DNA of 64,000 nt from Nitratireductor thuwali (GTDB taxonomy: Bacteria; Pseudomonadota; Alphaproteobacteria; Rhizobiales; Rhizobiaceae), in NCBI RefSeq assembly GCF_036621415.1, contig NZ_CP030942.1:104501-168500 (forward strand), given 5' to 3'. The notes under the pieces are model-generated. The model did not search any database, was not told where the DNA came from, and worked only from the letters and a program-made list of their open reading frames with translations. This document shows positions 32,885 to 42,600 of this stretch, in pieces (positions within the stretch are counted from its first letter, which is position 1; every line of letters begins with the position of its first letter). Both the position numbers and the translations under genes were made by a program.

Positions 32885-34547
32885 GGTTGGCCTCCAGAAA
32901 CCTTAGGTAGGCGACGAACCCCGAAAGATAGTGCTCCACGTCGTCGATACGGACGCGAAAGGCGTGATGGCGGATGAAGAAGCTGCCGGTGATCCTGTCG
33001 GGATTGGCGAAGAACATGGAAAGCTCGGGCCAGAAGTGGCCGTTCAAAAGATGGTGGGCCCGCGCATGCAGGGCGCGGTAAAATTTGTCCAGATCCACGT
33101 CGGCCAGCAGATGTTTCAGTTCCGGCTGCCGCTGCAACCGGGCAATCATACACTCCGCTGCCATCATCAATTCGAGCAGCGTCGGAAAGGTCGTGATGCG
33201 ATTGAGGACGAAATCGAGATGATCGAGGAAATTGCGGATGCCGAATGCGTAGTAGCGTTCAAGCGGCCTGTACAGGGTAAGCTCGTTTACACAATAGCTC
33301 AGCCAGTGATCGTGTACCTTCCAATGTTGCGCCGCAATAAAATGCTCGAACGCACGCTCAACCGCGGCGAGCCAGCGCCCATCGCCCGTCAGCCCGTAAA
33401 GGCGCATGAGCCCGAAGGCGGCCTCGCCATCATAATATATGATGCGGAAATCCTCTTTCACCGTCAGCGACGGGTAGTTCAGGACATGGCTGAACCTGCC
33501 GCTGACCGCATCCTGCATGTGGAGGATGCCGGACGCCAATTGATCGAGCAGGCCGAGATAGCGATCCGTTCCCGTAAGCTCATTATACTTTACCAGCGCA
33601 AGGAGGCAGACCGCGTTGCCCCCGAGCTTGATCTCGTCGCCCTCATCGATGAGGAACGCGGCCATCCGCGATGGCGCAAGTTCGACGAGCCTGATCATTG
33701 TACCAGTCAGATAGTCTAAGGAACGGTCGATGGCGGCCTTGAGCTTTGCATCGCCGGTGACTTCCCATGCTTCAAGCATCGCATAGAGCGTGCTGGCGTG
33801 CCGCAGGCTGTTATAGGCGTTGATAGGGCGGTCGAAACATGGATGCCAGCCATAGATGAAGCGGCCCTCAGGACCGACCTGTGTCGCAAGGTAATCGCTG
33901 CCGCGTCTGATCAACGACCGCACATCACCCGGTTCCAGCCGGTCCAGCACCCGCCGGCTGGCGTCAGGGCCCGCGCCGTGAAGAAGAACGACGTCCTTCG
34001 ACTGGTCCGACGTGAAGGTACCCCGCGCCGAAAAGACATAGACCTGTTCGGCATCAACAAACTCGACCGTATCCAGTTGGTGGCGGCGACGGGCGTAGCG
34101 CTGGAAGTTCCGCTCATTCAGCACGGCATGCTCGACATCCGCGCCGCCATAAAGCATGGCGTTGGCGTTCAATTCGGTCTCAAGAAATGCCGTTTTGAAC
34201 TGGCGATCCAGAGACAGGCCGTTTCGAAAGTAGTTTCGCTTGGTCCTGCGGAGACGTTCTCGCAACTCCCGCCAGGTCACCGGTTCGACGCTCTCGACCC
34301 AGTCCACCCGAACCCATCGCGGCACCATTCGCTCGGCCGCTGCCGCGCGCCGCGCGCGGCCGGCGCCCTGTTTCCAAGTCCCCGCAAAATCCGTGCCGGT
34401 CGCGGTGACGACCTTTGCCTGTTTCTTGCCATCGCTGATCGAGAAGAAGAGCACATAGCCTGGAAAGGGCTCAGGCAGGGCGGCAGCCTCTTGTTGGACC
34501 GTAGGACGCAGCCGCGCCAGAAGTTGCGTAAGATGAGAGGGCTTCAC
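32865..34547 (-). CDS. Protein of unknown function with alpha/alpha-toroid-like C-terminal region
   Basis: A 560-residue protein, not firmly recognised. The N-terminal third (to about residue 200) is mixed and rich in basic residues (ELRERLRRTKRNYFRNGLSL). From about residue 205 come repeated helical pairs with aromatic and glycine turns such as GWHPCFDRPINAYNSLRHAS, LLALVKYNELTGTDRYLGLL, YYDGEAAFGLMRLYGLTGDG and CVNELTLYRPLERYYAFGIR. This resembles the six-hairpin fold of glycosidases, epimerases and LanC-like enzymes. No signal peptide is seen. Start is GTG 34547. It overlaps the MurF-like gene and follows the HlyD gene by 65 bases, so it is probably a partner enzyme of the system. Confidence 0.7.
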   Translation of the reverse strand: MKPSHLTQLLARLRPTVQQEAAALPEPFPGYVLFFSISDGKKQAKVVTATGTDFAGTWKQGAGRARRAAAAERMVPRWVRVDWVESVEPVTWRELRERLRRTKRNYFRNGLSLDRQFKTAFLETELNANAMLYGGADVEHAVLNERNFQRYARRRHQLDTVEFVDAEQVYVFSARGTFTSDQSKDVVLLHGAGPDASRRVLDRLEPGDVRSLIRRGSDYLATQVGPEGRFIYGWHPCFDRPINAYNSLRHASTLYAMLEAWEVTGDAKLKAAIDRSLDYLTGTMIRLVELAPSRMAAFLIDEGDEIKLGGNAVCLLALVKYNELTGTDRYLGLLDQLASGILHMQDAVSGRFSHVLNYPSLTVKEDFRIIYYDGEAAFGLMRLYGLTGDGRWLAAVERAFEHFIAAQHWKVHDHWLSYCVNELTLYRPLERYYAFGIRNFLDHLDFVLNRITTFPTLLELMMAAECMIARLQRQPELKHLLADVDLDKFYRALHARAHHLLNGHFWPELSMFFANPDRITGSFFIRHHAFRVRIDDVEHYLSGFVAYLRFLEANHAHSPT

Positions 34548-34612
34548 TGTGTCGATCCAGTTTCTGGTTCATGCGGAACGGCGGCGGATGGCGTCCCTTG
34601 CCGGCATGCTGT

Positions 34613-35761
34613 TCACCTCTGGCTGAAAGCTTCCGTGCCGCGCAGGAGCGGCTTGATGATCGAGGCGATCACCCGCCGGTTGCTGGTCTTGATGCTGACT
34701 TCGGCAATCATTCCCGGAATTATCGGCAGGGGTTCGCCCTCAGCATCCTTCAGGGTCTCGCCGCTCGTTTCTATTCTTACGGCGTAGTAGGGCTTGGCGT
34801 CCGGGCGGGTGCTATCCAGGATCGTATCGGGGCTGATGTAAACGAGCTTGCCTTCAAGCATGCCGAATATCGTATAGTCGTATGCAGTCAGCTTGACGCT
34901 CGCCTCCAGTCCTGCGGAAAGAAACGCAACGTCCTTGGGATCGATCTCGGCCTCGATAAGCTGTCGTTCCCCGATCGGCACGATCTCCATGATCGGCTGG
35001 CCCGGGGCGAGAACACCGCCCTGCGTCGTCACATGCTGCTTGCTGACGATGCCGTCGACGGGAGAGCGCAGGACGGTGCGCTGCAGGACGTCGGCCTTCT
35101 GCGATAATTGCTGGCGCACGCTGAAGAGTTCGGCTTCGCGCCCGGCCAGCTCTGTGGCGAGCTCCTGGTAGTAGCCGTTCTGGATCTCCGACATTTCCTT
35201 GCGCATGTCGGCCTGGGATCTTTGCAGCTGGATGACGTTGACCTGACTGGCGGCACCGCTGCGCGCCAGGCTTTGCGCAATATCCAGCTCGCTCTGCACC
35301 AGATCGAGCCGCTTCGTTTGTGCTTCCTCCAATTCCCGGATACGGCGCGAGCGCGCTTCAAAGAGCGACCGCTCCGTCTCCACGATGTTCTGATACGCCT
35401 CGAAATCAGGGTCGAACTCGATGTTCTTGCGGTTCTCCAGCTCGGCCTTGATGCGCGTGATCGCGGCGCGCAGATAGACGGAACGGCCCTGCAGATCCTC
35501 GAAGGCGGCGCGCACGCTCGTATCGTCCAGGATGGCCAGCTCCTGGCCCTTGCGGACGCGCGCGCCCTCCTCCACCTCCAGCGATCTGAGAATACCGCCC
35601 TCCAAGCTTTGGATGACCTGCGACCCGCCGAGCGGCACGACCTTGCCCATACCCCGCGCGAACTCATCGATGCGGGCAATGCAGGCCCAGACGATGAAGG
35701 CGCCCACGAGCCCGGCGATGGTCCAAAGAAGAACGCGGTCTTTCTTGACGCTGAACATCAT
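34613..35761 (-). CDS. HlyD-family type I secretion adaptor (membrane fusion protein)
   Basis: A 382-residue periplasmic adaptor joining the ABC exporter to the TolC-like channel. It has an N-terminal membrane helix (VLLWTIAGLVGAFIVWACIA, about residues 11-30). A split lipoyl domain (VIQSLEGGILRSLEVEEGA ... VLRSPVDGIVS) encloses a long helical hairpin at about residues 80-230. The C-terminal beta-barrel has AVRIETSGETL and PGMIAEVSIKTSNRRVI. ATG 35761 overlaps the exporter stop in an ATGA, with a second ATG one codon on. It is a LapC-like subunit by gene order. Confidence 0.93.
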   Translation of the reverse strand: MMFSVKKDRVLLWTIAGLVGAFIVWACIARIDEFARGMGKVVPLGGSQVIQSLEGGILRSLEVEEGARVRKGQELAILDDTSVRAAFEDLQGRSVYLRAAITRIKAELENRKNIEFDPDFEAYQNIVETERSLFEARSRRIRELEEAQTKRLDLVQSELDIAQSLARSGAASQVNVIQLQRSQADMRKEMSEIQNGYYQELATELAGREAELFSVRQQLSQKADVLQRTVLRSPVDGIVSKQHVTTQGGVLAPGQPIMEIVPIGERQLIEAEIDPKDVAFLSAGLEASVKLTAYDYTIFGMLEGKLVYISPDTILDSTRPDAKPYYAVRIETSGETLKDAEGEPLPIIPGMIAEVSIKTSNRRVIASIIKPLLRGTEAFSQR

Positions 35762-37932
35762 GACGCGGCCCCTGCCGATCCGGCAGCGAAGCGCTCGAGA
35801 ATTTCCTCGCGTGCGCCAAAAGCGACGACACGCCCGGATTTCATGACGAGCGCCTTGGAAACCAATTTGAGAATCGGTTGGCGATGAGTGGCGACGACGA
35901 GCGTCCGTCCCCCGATCCACCGCCGCATGTTCTCGATCGCCTTCGCTTCGGTCGACTGATCCATCGCGGCCGTCGGCTCGTCCATGAGGACAATGGCCGG
36001 GTCGCGCAACCAGAGCCGCGCAAGCCCCACCGATTGACGCTGTCCTCCCGAAAGACCCCTGCCGCTCTCGCCCACTGGCCGGTCCAGGCCTTTCGGGTGG
36101 TTGCGCAGGAGATCGGCGGCGCCGGCAAATTCCAGGGCTTCGATGAGTTCGCTGTCGTCGGCGGGTCCCAAGCCAAAGGCCAGGTTGCTGCGCAGCGTCC
36201 CGAAGAAGAGCACCACTTCCTGCGGCAGATAGCCGATCTGGCGGCGCAGGTCGGCCGGGTCGATCTGGCCGATATCCGTGCCATCCAGCAGCATTTGGCC
36301 GCCCGTGGGATGGTAGAGGCCCGCCATCAGCTTGAGCATGGTCGATTTGCCGGCGCCATTGTTGCCCAGGAGAGCCACCGCCTCACCGGCGGCAATGCTG
36401 ACCGCCGGAGCGGCGACAGCCGCCGGCTCGTCCTTTCCATAGGCGAATTTGAGTTCGCGTAGATCAAACGAGCCGGCCAGTCGCGGACGGCTGACGAACT
36501 GCCGATCGCGCGGCCTGTCGACCGGCAGCTTCATGATCTTGGTCAAGCCTCCAAGGGCCGTGCGCATCTGTTGCCAACGGCTGAAGATCACCGAAAGCTG
36601 CGCAAGAGGCGCGATGGTGCGGGATGTCAGGATGGAACTGCCCAGGAGCGCGCCGACGGAAATGGAGCCGGCTTCGACCAGGTAAACGCCGGCAACAACG
36701 ACGAAAACATAGGAGAGCTGCTGCAGCGACGTCGTGAAATAGGTCAGGCCCGATCCAAGGCCGCGCTGCTTCAAGCTGTTCTGGGCGAGAAGCTGTGTAT
36801 ATTCTTCCCAAAGGCGCTGGAACCCCGCTTCCCCCTGATAGGCCTTGACGGTCTCGGGATTGGAGACTGCCTCCATCAGGATGCCGTTCCGGATCGATGC
36901 CTCCTTGTGATGCTTCTTGGATAGCTTGGACAAGGGATACTGGGCCAGCAGGCCGGCCCCGATGATCAACGGGATTGCAACCGCCAGGACTACGACCAGC
37001 GGGCCGGCGATCAGCCATATGACAAAAAGAAAGAGCAGAACGAACGGCAGATCGCTGACGGCGCCGATCGTCGAGGAGGTGAAGAACTCGCGCACCGCCT
37101 CCACTTCCCGCACCTGGTTCACGAACGACCCGGTGGAACGCGGCCGCGCAGCGCATTGAATGTTCATCGCCTGCTCGAAAACATCGGCCGAGATGCGCTG
37201 ATCGATGCGGCGGCCGATCTTGTTCATGATGTGCGAGCGGACATTTCTCAAGATGGCCTCGAACAGGATGGCGATGCAGACTCCGATCGCGAGCGCCCAC
37301 AATGTTGCAAAGGCGAAATTGGGGATCACACGGTCGTAGACCTGCATGGCGAACAGCGCCGTCACCGTAGCCAGGATGTTGGCGATGGCGGCCGCCACTC
37401 CGACCTCACCGAAAGCCCCGGCATTTGCCTTGACGTGCGACCAGAACCAGTGGCCGGTCGTATCCGCGGCGATGTCGTCGGCGCGTCGGTCTACGACATC
37501 GCGTTCCCCGGCATAGACGACCGTTCCGGAGAACCGCTGCAGGAGCGTCTTGCGCGGGAAGACGATCTGCTTTCCGCTCAGCTCGGGCCGGATGCAGGTG
37601 TAGTGTTCGCCCTCGACGGCGATAAGCGCGCAAAAGCTGCCGTCGTCGAGGGAAAGCAATGCAGGCAGCAATTCTTCCGCGATTCCGCCAAGCGTGCTTT
37701 GGCCCCACTGGGCCTGAAGGCCAGCGCGGCGCGCGGCGCGCGGCACCAGCTCCAGGGTGAGCTTTCCATCGACCAGCGGAAGCCCGGCCGTCAATGTCCG
37801 GACGGGCACATCGCGGTTGTTGAGCTGGCAAAGCAGCGCGAGCCCCTCGGCAAGCGGATCGCTGATACGCGAAGAGGCGGCTGGGGTCGTCTTCACCGCC
37901 TCCGTTTCCACCCCCGAGCCAACAAATGTCAT
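35758..37932 (-). CDS. Type I secretion ABC exporter with degenerate C39-like domain
   Basis: A 724-residue LapB/RtxB-type exporter. The N-terminal domain (about residues 25-150) is C39-peptidase-like, but the usual catalytic Cys position is Gly (DPLAEGL), so it should bind rather than cleave cargo. The membrane domain (about 160-450) precedes the ATPase, which has Walker A LLGNNGAGKSTML, the signature GLSGGQRQSVGLARLWL and Walker B IVLMDEPTAAMD. A degenerate C39 domain fits a cargo without a double-glycine leader, such as the large protein encoded upstream. It is encoded between the TolC-like and HlyD genes. Confidence 0.93.
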   Translation of the reverse strand: MTFVGSGVETEAVKTTPAASSRISDPLAEGLALLCQLNNRDVPVRTLTAGLPLVDGKLTLELVPRAARRAGLQAQWGQSTLGGIAEELLPALLSLDDGSFCALIAVEGEHYTCIRPELSGKQIVFPRKTLLQRFSGTVVYAGERDVVDRRADDIAADTTGHWFWSHVKANAGAFGEVGVAAAIANILATVTALFAMQVYDRVIPNFAFATLWALAIGVCIAILFEAILRNVRSHIMNKIGRRIDQRISADVFEQAMNIQCAARPRSTGSFVNQVREVEAVREFFTSSTIGAVSDLPFVLLFLFVIWLIAGPLVVVLAVAIPLIIGAGLLAQYPLSKLSKKHHKEASIRNGILMEAVSNPETVKAYQGEAGFQRLWEEYTQLLAQNSLKQRGLGSGLTYFTTSLQQLSYVFVVVAGVYLVEAGSISVGALLGSSILTSRTIAPLAQLSVIFSRWQQMRTALGGLTKIMKLPVDRPRDRQFVSRPRLAGSFDLRELKFAYGKDEPAAVAAPAVSIAAGEAVALLGNNGAGKSTMLKLMAGLYHPTGGQMLLDGTDIGQIDPADLRRQIGYLPQEVVLFFGTLRSNLAFGLGPADDSELIEALEFAGAADLLRNHPKGLDRPVGESGRGLSGGQRQSVGLARLWLRDPAIVLMDEPTAAMDQSTEAKAIENMRRWIGGRTLVVATHRQPILKLVSKALVMKSGRVVAFGAREEILERFAAGSAGAAS

Positions 37933-37990
37933 TGGAATTCCGTTCCTGAAAAATCGGCGAAGTTCGAAAAGCGCTGCCCGTTGTTTGCGG

Positions 37991-39391
37991 CTACAGTCCC
38001 ACTGCGGCGCGGAGCAAGCCGACGTCTGACAGCGTCACATACTGGTTGTTGACCGCCTCCCGCATGAGGTCCTCCCTCCTGACGAGCAGGTCCTTCACAT
38101 TGCTCTGCACGCTAAGCAGATCCGTAATGGAGCGTTCCGCCGAGACGAACTGCCGTTCGTAGATCCCACGCAGCTCAATCGCGTTGGCGATTTGCTTCTC
38201 AATGCTCCGTATCTGGCGATCCAGAAAGGGAACGCGCTCGATCTGGCTCTTCACTTTGCGAAGAAGCGTGTTGCGTTCGGTCTCTGCGGTCCAGCGGCTG
38301 GCGGCCGCCGCCTGCCGCGCGGCCTCGACGCGCTGGAAGTTGCTGAAGCCGGTGAATGTCGGTCCCTGCAGCCGCAGGCCTATCGTGGTGTCCACATCGT
38401 CGAAATCGCGATTGGTGGAAATGGTCGCAATGGCATTGACGCCCGGGAGCAGAGCGCGCTGCTCTGCCTTGGCGGCTTCTTCCCGTCCGGCGGCTTCCAG
38501 CGTCCTTGTCACCACCGACGGCGCCTGCGCGACCAGGTCCTCGACGTCCAGCCCATCGAAAATATCGGCCTGATAGGGCAAGGCCTCGGCCTCGTCGATG
38601 CTCAGCCCGACCCGATTGCGGTAAGCGGCCAGCGCCTGGGCCAGGTTCGACCGTTCCTGCTCCAGAACAGATCGCGCCTCGTCGAGGCGGAGCCTGACCA
38701 GATCCCGCTCCGAGGCGTCGCTGGCCCCTGCTTCAAGCCGCTCGCCGGCCAGCGCCGCGATGCGGCTCAGCGCTTCGATATCGTCGTTCGCCACCGCGAT
38801 CTTGCGCTGGAACTGACGAATGTCGATATAGCCGGCGATCGCCTCGAGCGCCACCTGGTCCTGGCGCTGGCGATGCACTTCGGCAGCGGCGTCGCGCGCG
38901 GCCCTGGCCTCCGCGACGCGGGCGGCGGTCCCGCCCCAATCGACCAGCTTTTGCGACACTTCCACCTGCCCTCGGACGCCGCGCCGGGTATCCTTGGGGT
39001 CGTAGTCGACACGGGAGCTGACCACCGGCAAATATCCGGACCATGCGGCCGAAACATTGGCTTCCTGGCTTTCGAGGGAGAGAGCCGCCGCCTTTACCTC
39101 CGCGCCGCGATCGAGGGCCGAAAGGACGATCGGCCGCAAGGGCGCGCTGCCATTGACGGGAAAGCGCTTCAGAAGCGCCGCCATATCCGGCGATGCGGGA
39201 CCCCTTTTCTGGCTCGATCGAACGGTTCGGTACGGGGCCTCGTGCGCCGGTCCGGTTGTGGACGAAAGCTGAATCGACGGTTCTTTCCGGTTGCCTGTCT
39301 CGCCCGGCGGCGGGCTGCCGGCGCACCCGGCGAAAAAGACGAGCGAGGCAAGAAAGGCCGGTGGGACGCGAAAAATGCCAAAACTGGCCAT
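37991..39391 (-). CDS. TolC-family outer membrane protein of the type I secretion system
   Basis: A 466-residue outer membrane channel subunit. The N-terminus is a lipoprotein-type signal (FLASLVFFAGCAGS, lipidation at the Cys). Two repeats rich in coiled helices follow, e.g. AAWSGYLPVVSSRVDYDP and VEVSQKLVDWGGTAARVAEA in the first and EEAAKAEQRALLPGVNAIAT in the second. The start is ATG 39391 with GGAG five bases upstream; an earlier in-frame start at 39472 would bury the signal. It completes the three-part exporter with the ABC and HlyD proteins. Confidence 0.9.
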   Translation of the reverse strand: MASFGIFRVPPAFLASLVFFAGCAGSPPPGETGNRKEPSIQLSSTTGPAHEAPYRTVRSSQKRGPASPDMAALLKRFPVNGSAPLRPIVLSALDRGAEVKAAALSLESQEANVSAAWSGYLPVVSSRVDYDPKDTRRGVRGQVEVSQKLVDWGGTAARVAEARAARDAAAEVHRQRQDQVALEAIAGYIDIRQFQRKIAVANDDIEALSRIAALAGERLEAGASDASERDLVRLRLDEARSVLEQERSNLAQALAAYRNRVGLSIDEAEALPYQADIFDGLDVEDLVAQAPSVVTRTLEAAGREEAAKAEQRALLPGVNAIATISTNRDFDDVDTTIGLRLQGPTFTGFSNFQRVEAARQAAAASRWTAETERNTLLRKVKSQIERVPFLDRQIRSIEKQIANAIELRGIYERQFVSAERSITDLLSVQSNVKDLLVRREDLMREAVNNQYVTLSDVGLLRAAVGL

Positions 39392-39676
39392 GTCACTCCA
39401 ATTCACAAGGCAAAGAGGAACCAAATTGAAAACACCTGTCCATCGCAATTCGATCGGTCGTGGTTCGCCCATGGAGGCACCACGGGAGCGAGTGTCGCGA
39501 CAGGTTGTTTATAGCATAAACCGGCATCGTTTACATGCAGTATCCGCGCATATTTCGAACGCATTAGGGGAGAGGCCGCACTACGGTGCCGCCGCAGTTG
39601 GGCCTCTCCCATCGGGCTCGTAGTAGCGCCTGAATAGGGTGGCGCGTTGCCGCGCCACCCTTGCGATCGCTAACGA
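39392..39676. other. Intergenic region between the Asp-Ala repeat protein gene and the TolC-like gene
   Basis: No gene is seen. A long-range hairpin pairs GGGAGAGGCC (39568-39577) with GGCCTCTCCC (39601-39610) around a 23-base loop. It could lie in the 5' leader of the TolC-like gene. The terminator-like stem at 39637-39660 is annotated separately. Lower-GC sequence near 39500-39560 (on minus, upstream of the TolC-like gene) may hold a promoter. Confidence 0.5.
39637..39660 (-). terminator. Strong hairpin downstream of the Asp-Ala repeat protein gene
   Basis: A perfect ten-base stem GGGTGGCGCG / CGCGCCACCC with a four-base loop, 17 bases past the stop of the repeat protein gene on the minus strand. 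The following ATT is only a weak U-tract. It probably ends or attenuates that message, giving more repeat protein than secretion apparatus. Confidence 0.65.
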
Positions 39677-42600
39677 TCAGACGAGATGCTGCTCTTGGGT
39701 GTCGACCCATTGCAAGGAGTTCGCTGGCGGCAGTGTATCCGCAAAGGTCTCCGTTGTATCGACGTCAGCGGCGGTCTCCGTGGCAGGTTCGCCACCTTCC
39801 TGAGCCGCCTTCGCATCGGCATCGGTCTCCTCGCCGGCTTCGGCGAAGACAACGGCGATCTCGCCCTTGTCCTCCGATTCGATCGTCAGTTCCTCAACCG
39901 GGTCGGTTTCGGATACAGCCTCGGCTGGGACCTCTGCGTCGAAGTCGGGCAGCGGCTGCTCCGCTTCCGCCAGGACCGGCTGATCGGCTTCGGCACCCTC
40001 GCTCACCGCTTCGGCTTCCGCCACCGCGTTGAACTCCGGCCTTATCGCCTCGTCGACATCGATCGTCCTGGTTGTCGGATCCTCGACTTCGTTGTTGTAG
40101 CCGGTAATCGTCCGCGTCTCGCCGATGCGTACACTCTCGTAGTGCGAGAACACAGACTCATTATGGGAGAACTGCTTTTCGATCCGCGGTCTGTACGTAA
40201 ATCCTACAGCCGCTCCGGCAGGTTTGAAGAAATTGGTGATCCCGTTGTTTGAATAGAATCCCCAATAGATTTCTCCGAACAAACCGTTCGAGTACTTATC
40301 CCAACCAGTCACAACGTCTTTGTATACCGCGACAGTCTTGTACCGGGCCTCCTGCCGATAGATCGGCGTCGTCGTAACTATCGGATCGATCGTCGCCGTT
40401 GTTTCCCCGGACTCGTTGCCGGCGCGGTCCTTTGCGGTCAGCTTGAAGTCCGTCGGAGAATTGCCAAGACGCGGTGAGAAGGTGAATGTGAACACACCGT
40501 TCTCATCAGCCGTCTCGGTCTGTTCCCTTCCACCGGCGAAGGTAAGCGTGACAGTTGCATATGCCTCCGTCGTACCCGTAAGGCCATCCACCGTCATATC
40601 GTCTGGATTGACGGCAATGGTCGGCGCTGCCAGGTCGATTTCGACATCGAAGTTGCTTGAGTTGCCGCTGGGCTCGCTTACGTTGAGCACGGCCTGGCCA
40701 CCATGAGGCAACGGCGGGACCAGATCGACCTCAAAACGACCGTCCGTACCGACTGTTCCCGTTCCAAGCACTTTCGACGGGTCGCTGGCGTCGTAAACCG
40801 TGACCGTCGAGCCCGGATCCGTATCGGCGATATCAAACCGACCTTCGATCTTGTCGCCGTTGTTCCACCACAGTTTTGGCGACCCGGCCCTGAGCTGCCT
40901 GGTTTCCAACTGCGGCCCATCCCCCTCTAGCGCTGTGTCGTCGAGCGAACGTCCGAGGATCGGACCCACTGGGACCGTGGCGTCGATGGTTACTTCGACA
41001 GGGTCGGAAGAAACGCCGGTCCCGCTTTCGATCACCACTTCCAGGAGCAGAGCGTTCGGGAAGCCAAGCGAATAGAGCGCCGTGAGGCTCGCCTGGAACT
41101 CAAAGTTTCCATCGACATCAACCGGAACCCGATCGACCTCGACGCCTGTCAGCGGATTGCGGAGAACCGCTGTCAGACCCGGCTTGGCCGTCCCCGAAAT
41201 CACGCTGCCATTGAACTGATCGATTTCAGCCGGATCAGGCTTATCGCTGTCCGAGTCGGCATCCGCATCGGCGTCGGCATCGGCATCTGCGTCGGCATCG
41301 GCATCCGCGTCGGCATCAGCGTCCGCATCTGCATCGGCATCCGCATCTGCATCGGCATCGGCATCTGCATCCGCGTCCGCATCGGCATCTGCGTCAGCGT
41401 CGGCATCTGCGTCAGCGTCGGCATCCGCGTCAGCGTCGGCATCTGCGTCCGCATCGGCATCGGCATCCGCATCTGCATCGGCATCCGCGTCAGCATCGGC
41501 ATCTGCGTCAGCGTCAGCATCCGCATCTGCATCTGCATCCGCGTCGGCATCCGCATCTGCATCGGCATCCGCGTCAGCATCGGCATCTGCGTCTGCGTCA
41601 GCATCCGCATCTGCATCTGCATCGGCGTCGGCATCCGCATCTGCATCGGCATCTGCGTCAGCGTCCGCATCGGCGTCAGCGTCGGCATCTGCGTCAGCGT
41701 CGGCATCCGCATCAGCGTCGGCGTCCGCGTCAGCATCGGCGTCAGCATCGGCGTCGGCGTCGGCATCCGCGTCCGCATCGGCATCCGCGTCCGCATCGGC
41801 GTCAGCGTCGGCATCTGCATCGGCGTCGGCGTCGGCATCGGCATCCGCGTCCGCATCGGCATCGGCGTCAGCGTCGGCATCTGCGTCAGCGTCGGCATCC
41901 GCATCAGCGTCAGCGTCCGCGTCAGCATCGGCATCTGCATCCGCGTCCGCATCTGCATCGGCGTCCGCATCTGCATCTGCATCGGCATCCGCGTCAGCAT
42001 CGGCATCGGCATCTGCGTCTGCGTCAGCATCCGCATCTGCATCGGCATCCGCGTCCGCATCTGCATCGGCGTCAGCGTCGGCATCTGCATCGGCGTCGGC
42101 GTCGGCATCGGCATCCGCGTCCGCATCGGCATCGGCATCCGCGTCCGCATCGGCATCCGCGTCCGCATCGGCGTCAGCGTCGGCATCTGCATCGGCGTCG
42201 GCGTCGGCATCGGCATCCGCGTCCGCATCGGCATCGGCGTCAGCGTCGGCATCTGCGTCAGCGTCGGCATCCGCATCAGCGTCAGCGTCCGCGTCAGCAT
42301 CGGCATCGGCATCTGCATCCGCGTCCGCATCTGCATCGGCGTCCGCATCTGCATCTGCATCGGCATCCGCGTCAGCATCGGCATCGGCATCGGCATCTGC
42401 GTCTGCATCTGCGTCGGCATCTGCGTCTGCGTCGGCATCAGCATCGGCATCCGCGTCCGCATCGGCATCTGCGTCGGCATCGGCATCCGCATCTGCATCT
42501 GCGTCTGCATCGGCATCAGCATCTGCATCGGCATCTGCGTCAGCGTCGGCATCTGCATCCGTGTCGGCATCTGCATCAGTATCGTCGCCCGCAGCCAAGG

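Noticed and set aside
41255..42588. CRISPR-like array
   Set aside because: The period is six bases with no spacers and it lies inside a coding frame.
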